DNA of 64,000 nt from JTS-AC122 sp050246015 (GTDB taxonomy: Bacteria > Planctomycetota > Phycisphaerae > Phycisphaerales > UBA1924). The notes beneath the pieces are model-generated. The model did not search any database and had not been told where the DNA came from. It saw only the letters and a list, made by a program, of their open reading frames with translations. The first letter of the stretch is position 1, and every line of letters starts with the position of its first letter. Below are positions 58,499 through 64,000 of the stretch, piece after piece. The stretch lies in NCBI GenBank assembly GCA_050246015.1, contig JBFWWU010000001.1, positions 62,001-126,000 of the forward strand, written 5' to 3'. The position numbers and the translations under genes were made by a program.

Positions 58499-58925
58499 CG
58501 GAAGATTCCGTCAGTGTGGTCGAAGGCGGCACGCGGCCGGTGCCGCGCGAATGAATCGAGGCGGGCAGCGCACGCACTCGGAGCCGGGTTTCAAGCGTGG
58601 TAATGAAGACTTCCAGGCGGTCCACGCGGTCGGCGATGCGCTCGATGGTTCCGGCCATGGCGGACAACAACTCCGAAGGGCTGGCGTCCTTGAGCGCGTG
58701 CGTCTTGAGTTGATTGACCCGCATGGGCCCGCGTCCGGAGATCAGCCACTGCTCGCTGATCCCAAGGGCGCTGCACAGAGACGCGAGGAACTCGACGCTG
58801 GGCGCCTGCCCCTGCATGTACCGACGAACAGTCTCGGCGTTGGTGCTGGTGAGATCGGCGATGGATCGATAGGTTCGATCTCCCGCCGCGGCCAAGAGAC
58901 GCTCGGTGAGTTCGCTGGGTTCCAC
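58404..58925 (-). CDS. XRE-type helix-turn-helix regulator
   Basis: A 173-residue DNA-binding protein. Residues ~15-65 are the Cro/CI-type HTH (YRSIADLTSTNAETVRRYMQ, then SVEFLASLCSALGISEQWLI). A helical stretch follows (LLSAMAGTIERIADRVDRLE), possibly for dimerisation. The last ~50 residues are Ser/Gly/Arg-rich and overlap the next gene. It may repress itself and the overlapping gene; no operator is evident. Confidence 0.82.
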   Translation of the reverse strand: MEPSELTERLLAAAGDRTYRSIADLTSTNAETVRRYMQGQAPSVEFLASLCSALGISEQWLISGRGPMRVNQLKTHALKDASPSELLSAMAGTIERIADRVDRLEVFITTLETRLRVRALPASIHSRGTGRVPPSTTLTESSDGSGHASADLHSSNAGRIAGALAQRPRPDAG

Positions 58926-59056
58926 GGTGCAACACTATACCGGCCTCCCGGACAGGTGGCGAACCTGACAATCGGGCCTGCGGGACGGCCCGTCCGCCGC
59001 CACTTTCCGGCGCGCCACTCGTAAACTCTGCATCGGTGTTCCCAACCACTCACACG

Positions 59057-61660
59057 ATGGCATGTCGGGATCGCAACATACGCCGGAGCGGGGCGTGGCG
59101 AGTCGCCCTTCGCGCGATGCTCGCCGGGGTTGTCGCGTGCGGGTTGTTGATGCGGGGCCCGGCGGCGAATGCGCAGCCGGCGACCGCGCCCGCACCCTCG
59201 GCCCGGAGCGACGCGCCCCAGATGATCGTGAACTTTGGGTACCAAGGGACACAGGTCTTCTGGCCCGGGCGCTGGGCGCCGGTCGAGGTGACGCTGTCGC
59301 TCCCCGTCAGCGCCACTGCGCCGTTTGATGGGCGACTGGTCATCCAGTACGCCCAGGACGGGCCGGTGTGGTCGCGGACGCAGCGTGCGGTCGCGTGCTC
59401 TGCGGGCAAGCCGGCGACGTACCAGGTCATGGTCAACGTCGGGCGAGGTTGCTCGACGTTCAACATCGTGCTGGAGGACCGGCGCGGCCGCGAGGTGGTG
59501 ACGCAGAAATACAGTTCGGGTCGATTCGGCGAGGACGACACGGCCCGCATCGCGGATGTCGCAAGCACGGGGACCGGGGTGGTGCTGGGGGTTGGCGAAG
59601 CGACGGGCGCCGCACGGAGCATCGCGTACGCCAGCAACCGGGTGATCGGAGAATCGGCGTTCGGGCCGTCCGCGGTGCGGTGCGTGACGGGCGGCGCCTC
59701 GTCGCTGCCCGGCACGTGGACCGGATACGACAGCCTGGTGCTGCTGGCGATCGACGCGTCGGTGCTCGACCGGGTGGACCCGCGGGTGCCGGTCGCGATC
59801 CGCGAGTGGGTGAGCAGCGGCGGGCGTCTGGTCGTGTTCGTCGATCAGGCGGGCACGCGATGTGATGGGCTGTTTGCTGAAGGGGCGGGGAGCCTGTTCT
59901 GGATCGAGGACGTGTTGGTCGGCCCCGCACCAGCCGAGGCTGACGCGGTGCTGAATGCCAGGGTTGCCAAGACGGTCACAGAGCACGAGCGGGCCATGCG
60001 AGGGTTCGAGAACTCCGCCGCGGCGGCGCCGCATGGCGATGAATCGGCCAAGCCGACCGAAACAGCGCTGGAGCCGGCCATCGAGCGACTTCGACCCGCG
60101 GAACAGGTGACTCAGCGACGGGTCGGGCTCACCGAGGCGGGACGTGCCGCGGGATGGAGAGGTCGCTGGCATCCGGCCAGCGCCGATGACCGTGAGCCCG
60201 AGTCCGCGATGCTCGTCGAGGGGCCGTATGGCTTCGGGTGGATGGTCATTGTCGGCGTGCACCCGTCGCAACTCGCCGAGACGGGCGGCGAGCAGGCGAC
60301 ACGCGCGGCGTGGGCGAGCATCGTCGAATCGGCGCTCGCCGACTTCCGAACCCGCATCCCCAAGACAACCTCCGGCGACACGACGTACGCCTACGAGGTG
60401 CAGTACGGTTCGCCGAGCATGTCGGCGCCCGGTGACACGGCCCGCGCGGCGAAGGAAGCGGTGGTCAATCGGCTAGCGAACGTTCCAACCGTCGGCAACG
60501 CGGTCTTTTTCGCGCTGGCGGGCGGGCTGCTGTTGCTGGGGGTGCTGGTGGGGCCGGTCGATGCGCTGGCGCTGCGCCGAGCGGGCGCGCAGCATCATTC
60601 CTGGGCCACGAGCCTGCTGTGGATCGCGCTGGCATCCGTGCTGGCGTACTGGCTGCCGATGCTGGTACGCTCCGGGCCCACGCTGGTCAATCGGGTGACG
60701 ATCATCGACGCGGTCGTGCCGCCGGCGAGCGACGAGCCGCACGCCGGCGTCTGTTGGCGCACGGCGTATACCGGCGTCTACGCCACCACGACAACCTCCT
60801 CATCGCTCATGGACGAGACGGGCGCCGGAGACGGGCAGTGGTGGCGCGGCATCAGCGCTCGGCAGCAGTTGGAGTATGGGAACACTGCTCCCGCGACCAC
60901 CAACGCCTTTCTTCAGTCGCTGCCTGATTTCTCATCGCTGATCGAGTCAGCGGGCGGGGAATCACGAGGCGCCCGGGGTCGCGGCGGCAACACGATGCTC
61001 TCCTGCGCGTTCAAACTCTGGACGTTCCGCCTGTTTGCTGATGACGGAAGCGCCTCGCTTCCGATGGGTGTGAGGGTCAGGCGTGCGCCGCCGGCGGCGG
61101 AATCGCCGCCGGCGCTTCTGCTGGAACTGACCGACCTGCCCGCGGGCGCGAGGATTCAACGCGCGGCGGTGTGCAGCGGCGGCCTGTGGTACGCCGCGGG
61201 CGACGACATCGCGATGCGATCCACAACGAGTGATGCACGGGGATCGACGCGGCGCACGCTCGAACTGCCGCGCGGTGACGAGTCCTCCTGCCGGCGAGTC
61301 TGGCTGAATGATGAGGCGCGGGCAGACCTGTCCGACCGGCAGTACCCGGCGTTCTACAACTCATATCCGCGGCGGCGCAGCCAGGGCGCCGCCGCCACGC
61401 TGAATCATCCGGGGCAGTTGTTTGATCTGCCCGGACCCGATCGGCGCTCACAGGTGGTCGGGGATGTGCTGGCGGACGCCGGCCCCGGCCCCGGTCGAGC
61501 GGTTGTCTACCTGCAGATCAGCGACATGCCCAGCGACGTCACGTTCAAGGGACCGGCGACGTACACCCACGACATGATCGTGCGGGCGATCGTGACGATC
61601 GACCCGGCCCACGGAGAAACCAGCGACCCGCCGGGTCCGCCCACTGGAGGCAAGCCTTGA
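59057..61660 (+). CDS. Large exported membrane protein of an ABC export cluster
   Basis: An 867-residue protein with an N-terminal signal sequence (~18-40, ALRAMLAGVVACGLLMRGPA). Residues ~55-150 form a beta domain (VNFGYQGTQVFWPGRWAPVE). About 200-240 is a GATase/GldG-like strand pattern (YDSLVLLAIDASVLDRVDPR, then WVSSGGRLVVFVD). Two membrane helices lie ~480-535 (AVFFALAGGLLLLGVLVGPV); a long soluble C-terminal part follows. Its stop overlaps the start of the ABC ATPase gene, and a permease follows, so it is probably an accessory subunit like GldG. ATG at 59057 is chosen; a GTG at 59036 is possible. Neither has a good ribosome-binding site. Confidence 0.75.
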   Translation: MACRDRNIRRSGAWRVALRAMLAGVVACGLLMRGPAANAQPATAPAPSARSDAPQMIVNFGYQGTQVFWPGRWAPVEVTLSLPVSATAPFDGRLVIQYAQDGPVWSRTQRAVACSAGKPATYQVMVNVGRGCSTFNIVLEDRRGREVVTQKYSSGRFGEDDTARIADVASTGTGVVLGVGEATGAARSIAYASNRVIGESAFGPSAVRCVTGGASSLPGTWTGYDSLVLLAIDASVLDRVDPRVPVAIREWVSSGGRLVVFVDQAGTRCDGLFAEGAGSLFWIEDVLVGPAPAEADAVLNARVAKTVTEHERAMRGFENSAAAAPHGDESAKPTETALEPAIERLRPAEQVTQRRVGLTEAGRAAGWRGRWHPASADDREPESAMLVEGPYGFGWMVIVGVHPSQLAETGGEQATRAAWASIVESALADFRTRIPKTTSGDTTYAYEVQYGSPSMSAPGDTARAAKEAVVNRLANVPTVGNAVFFALAGGLLLLGVLVGPVDALALRRAGAQHHSWATSLLWIALASVLAYWLPMLVRSGPTLVNRVTIIDAVVPPASDEPHAGVCWRTAYTGVYATTTTSSSLMDETGAGDGQWWRGISARQQLEYGNTAPATTNAFLQSLPDFSSLIESAGGESRGARGRGGNTMLSCAFKLWTFRLFADDGSASLPMGVRVRRAPPAAESPPALLLELTDLPAGARIQRAAVCSGGLWYAAGDDIAMRSTTSDARGSTRRTLELPRGDESSCRRVWLNDEARADLSDRQYPAFYNSYPRRRSQGAAATLNHPGQLFDLPGPDRRSQVVGDVLADAGPGPGRAVVYLQISDMPSDVTFKGPATYTHDMIVRAIVTIDPAHGETSDPPGPPTGGKP

Positions 61661-62607
61661 TCGAACTGACAAACGTGACCAAGGCGTACGGCTCGCTCGT
61701 CGCGCTGGATTCCCTCACGCTCACGATCGGGCAGGGCGAGATCTTCGGGTTCATCGGCCCCAACGGAGCGGGCAAGAGCACGACGATGAAGATCCTTGCC
61801 TGCCTGACCCGGCCCGACTCCGGCGTCGCGCGCGTCGGCGGGCTGGACGTCACGATCGACGGCGCCACCATCCGGACCCGCGTGGGGTACATGCCCGACT
61901 TCCTGGGGGTGTACGACGACCTGACCGTCGATGAGTACCTGCAGTTCTTCGCGTCGGCGTTCCGGATCCGGCGGGGAAAGCGGCGCCCGATCGTGGACTC
62001 GGTGCTGGAACTGACGGACCTGACGGCCAAGAAGCACGCGATGGTGGACAGCCTGAGCCGCGGCATGCAGCAGCGCCTCGGCGTCGCGCGGGTGCTGATC
62101 CACGAGCCCACGGTGCTGCTGCTGGACGAGCCGGCGAGCGGGCTTGATCCACGCGCTCGGATCGAGATGCGCGAGTTGCTCGTCGAACTGGGCCGGATGG
62201 GCAAGACGATCATGGTGTCGTCGCACATTCTCTCGGAACTCGCGGAGTTCTGCACGAGCATCGGGATCATCGAGCGCGGGAAACTGCTGTACGCCGGCTC
62301 GATCGAGGATGCGTACGCCAAGGCGAGCGCGGGCGAGCGGATCGTCATCTCGCTGGAAGAAGGCAGCGTCCCCGCGGCTGAACTGGCGCGGACCCTTGGG
62401 AGCGCCAACGGGACCATCGGCGCGCTCGTCGGCAGCGCCGCCGCCGAGAATGGGCAACTGGTGCTTGACCTGAAGCCTGGGGTGCGGAGCCATCACGAAC
62501 TGATCGGCGTGCTGATGTCGAGCGGCGCGCGGATCGCCTCGTTCACGCCGAAGCAGATCAAACTTGAGGATGCGTTCCTGCGGCTGACGAAGGGGGCGGT
62601 GAACTAG
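61657..62607 (+). CDS. ABC-2-type transporter ATP-binding protein
   Basis: A 316-residue ATPase with Walker A GPNGAGKST, signature LSRGMQQRLGVARVL, Walker B LLLDEPASGLDP and switch His in VSSHIL. The layout fits ABC-2 exporters (GldA/NatA-like), including a ~90-residue C-terminal accessory domain. TTG at 61657 overlaps the upstream stop (TTGA) behind GGAGG, so TTG is the likely start. Its stop overlaps the permease start. Confidence 0.93.
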   Translation: MIELTNVTKAYGSLVALDSLTLTIGQGEIFGFIGPNGAGKSTTMKILACLTRPDSGVARVGGLDVTIDGATIRTRVGYMPDFLGVYDDLTVDEYLQFFASAFRIRRGKRRPIVDSVLELTDLTAKKHAMVDSLSRGMQQRLGVARVLIHEPTVLLLDEPASGLDPRARIEMRELLVELGRMGKTIMVSSHILSELAEFCTSIGIIERGKLLYAGSIEDAYAKASAGERIVISLEEGSVPAAELARTLGSANGTIGALVGSAAAENGQLVLDLKPGVRSHHELIGVLMSSGARIASFTPKQIKLEDAFLRLTKGAVN

Positions 62608-64000
62608 TGAACCGGGACGCGGGTCAACCAACGCAGCCGTTGCGCGGAGAGCGATCCCAGCGCTCGCCGCTCTCCGTGCGACCGATCCTGGCGGGGAAGT
62701 TGCTGCTGGGAGCGGTCGGGGTGCTGCTGTGGCTGATCGCGGATTTCATGTACACCTTGTCGGAACTGCGTACCGGCGCCCGGCCCGGCGTGTACCTGGT
62801 CTGGATGCTCTTTGAGGTGCTCGCGGCGGTGTTGTACGGCGCCGGAGTCGCCACATTTGTCAAGGCGCGCCTGCGGTGGTCCCGGGTGATCTTCGCGCCG
62901 GCGCTGCTGCTGCTCTGCGCCGCGTCGCTGGCGGGCGCCACGCTGGCGTTCGAGCGATATGCGCCCAGCCCATCGGAACTTCGAGCCGTGTGGCTGTTCT
63001 CCTGGTACCGTGTGCCGACCGCCGACCTGCTGTGGGTCGGGTGCGGACTGGCCGCCGGGTCCGCGCTGGTCGTCGCGGCGCTGGGCGGCATCTGGCCCGG
63101 GGGAACGTGGGGCGACTTCCGCCGAGTGGTGCGAAACTGGCTTCGCTCGCTGTTGATCTCGCCGTGGCGCCTGGCGTTCGGGCCGATCTTCCTCAAGGAT
63201 GTGCGCGTGGCGGGGCGCCGCGTCGGGACATACTGGACGCGCGGGCTGTACGTGCTGGCGTTGCTCGGGCTGGTGTCGTTGATCTACTTCCTGCTGCGGA
63301 TCGAGCAGGCCGATCGGGGCGTGGGCGGAGCCGAGATGCTCGAATCGCTGCAGCAGATCGCCCCCGCCCTGGCCGTCGCGATCGCGTGGTTCCAGTACGT
63401 GCTGCTGATGCTTCTCGCGGCGGCCCTGACCGCGCCGAGCATCTGCGACGAGCGCCGAACCCGGACCCTGGGCGCGCTGATGACCACCCCGATGAACAGC
63501 GCCCAGATCGTCTTTGGCAAACTCTTCAGCCGACTCACCATCCTGTTCATCATCGCGCTGTTCAGCGTGCCCTTCCTGCTGGGAGCGAGGATCTTCGGCG
63601 GGCTCGAGGCCGAGAGCGTCATCGCGATGACGTCGATCACACTGTCGTCGGCGCTGTTCATGGCGTCGCTGGGCATCCTGTTTTCCATCTGGTCGCGCAA
63701 GGGGCCGGTCGCGGCGGTCATGTCCATCTTCGTGTTCGTGCTGGTGGAGATCGCGCCCGTGTTCATCCTCGTGCTGACGCTGGTTCGAGGCGGCGGCGCA
63801 CGCGGCGGGCCACCGATGGAACTCTTCGTCCTCAGTTCGCCGATCTCGCTGGGCGTCATCACCGCCGAGATCACCGGATCGGCCGGGCTGCCGGTTCCCG
63901 TGCGGCTGCTGTGGACCACGACGTCGGTGATCCACGTCGTCATGTCGTTGATCACGCTGCTGATCGCGTCGGGCGCGCTGCGCCGCATGATGCTGCGGGA
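62607..64000 (+). CDS. ABC-2-type transporter permease (partial at right edge)
   Basis: The first 464 codons are present and the frame stays open at the edge. GTG at 62607 overlaps the TAG of the ATPase gene. After a ~25-residue basic leader come at least ten membrane helices (GKLLLGAVGVLLWLIADFMY, VWMLFEVLAAVLYGAGVATF, and others). FGPIFLKDVRVAGRR and SICDERRTRTLGALMTTPMN, then VFGKLFSRL, are typical of ABC-2 permeases. With the ATPase and the large accessory protein it forms one export operon. Confidence 0.9.
   Translation, partial: MNRDAGQPTQPLRGERSQRSPLSVRPILAGKLLLGAVGVLLWLIADFMYTLSELRTGARPGVYLVWMLFEVLAAVLYGAGVATFVKARLRWSRVIFAPALLLLCAASLAGATLAFERYAPSPSELRAVWLFSWYRVPTADLLWVGCGLAAGSALVVAALGGIWPGGTWGDFRRVVRNWLRSLLISPWRLAFGPIFLKDVRVAGRRVGTYWTRGLYVLALLGLVSLIYFLLRIEQADRGVGGAEMLESLQQIAPALAVAIAWFQYVLLMLLAAALTAPSICDERRTRTLGALMTTPMNSAQIVFGKLFSRLTILFIIALFSVPFLLGARIFGGLEAESVIAMTSITLSSALFMASLGILFSIWSRKGPVAAVMSIFVFVLVEIAPVFILVLTLVRGGGARGGPPMELFVLSSPISLGVITAEITGSAGLPVPVRLLWTTTSVIHVVMSLITLLIASGALRRMMLR

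Overview
The window is GC-rich, densely coding chromosomal DNA from a Gram-negative-type bacterium. The best guess is Planctomycetota, class Phycisphaerae. Four secreted proteins end in paired dockerin-like NSQDFFDF motifs with a Cys at or next to the C-terminus, and two others end in PEP-CTERM-like tails (SPG or APG, hydrophobic stretch, RRRR). A DUF1800/DUF1501 pair, a bactofilin, an SPFH/zinc-ribbon pair, OmpH-LpxD and a meso-DAP-type MurE also fit. Lineage is inferred from protein style, not from a marker-gene search.

Layout. 0.1-5.8 kb, mostly minus strand: a PEP-CTERM-like secreted protein, a frameshifted HepT-like toxin remnant, and a succinate dehydrogenase/fumarate reductase operon (anchor, SdhA, TM2 protein, SdhB) with a recognisable promoter. 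6-12.3 kb: a three-part fusion (alpha/beta hydrolase, membrane block, ATP-grasp) behind a GT4 glycosyltransferase; divergently a bactofilin with a zinc-ribbon partner; an orphan MlaF-like ATPase. 12.4-25.4 kb: a PhoX/phytase-like PEP-CTERM protein, the SPFH-GYF and zinc-ribbon pair, a lipoprotein FKBP isomerase, a sugar-nucleotide epimerase, DeoC, a PPC/dockerin protein, then GAPDH, OmpH, LpxD and a second PPC/dockerin protein. 25.5-33.2 kb: a three-gene GlgE glucan operon (GlgE, TreS-maltokinase fusion, GlgB). 33.3-43.6 kb: a beta-propeller dockerin protein, an ECF sigma factor with a membrane partner, tRNA-Pro(GGG), two Opp/Dpp-type permeases, an orphan zinc-finger anti-sigma, and DUF1800, DUF1501 and dockerin proteins in a row. 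43.6-64 kb: NAD(P)HX dehydratase, a GH10-like protein lacking the usual acid/base motif, GalE, a SpoIIE-type phosphatase, MurE, a saccharopine-dehydrogenase-like enzyme, HpnE, a HEAT-repeat protein, a small XRE regulator locus, and an ABC export system cut by the right edge.

How the genes work together. The GlgE operon is a self-contained route from trehalose/maltose through maltose-1-phosphate to branched glucan. The Sdh cluster supplies the flavoprotein, iron-sulfur and membrane parts of complex II. Several genes serve the envelope: LpxD, OmpH, MurE, GalE, the epimerase, HpnE, the MlaF-like ATPase and the bactofilin. The dockerin-like and PEP-CTERM-like proteins imply at least two C-terminal sorting or assembly systems whose machinery lies outside the window.

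Most unusual. A short dispersed hairpin repeat occurs three times with a compensatory base-pair change, and one copy sits in frame inside sdhA. The hydrolase/membrane/ATP-grasp fusion and the Cys-terminated twin-dockerin tails are the best candidates for undescribed biology.
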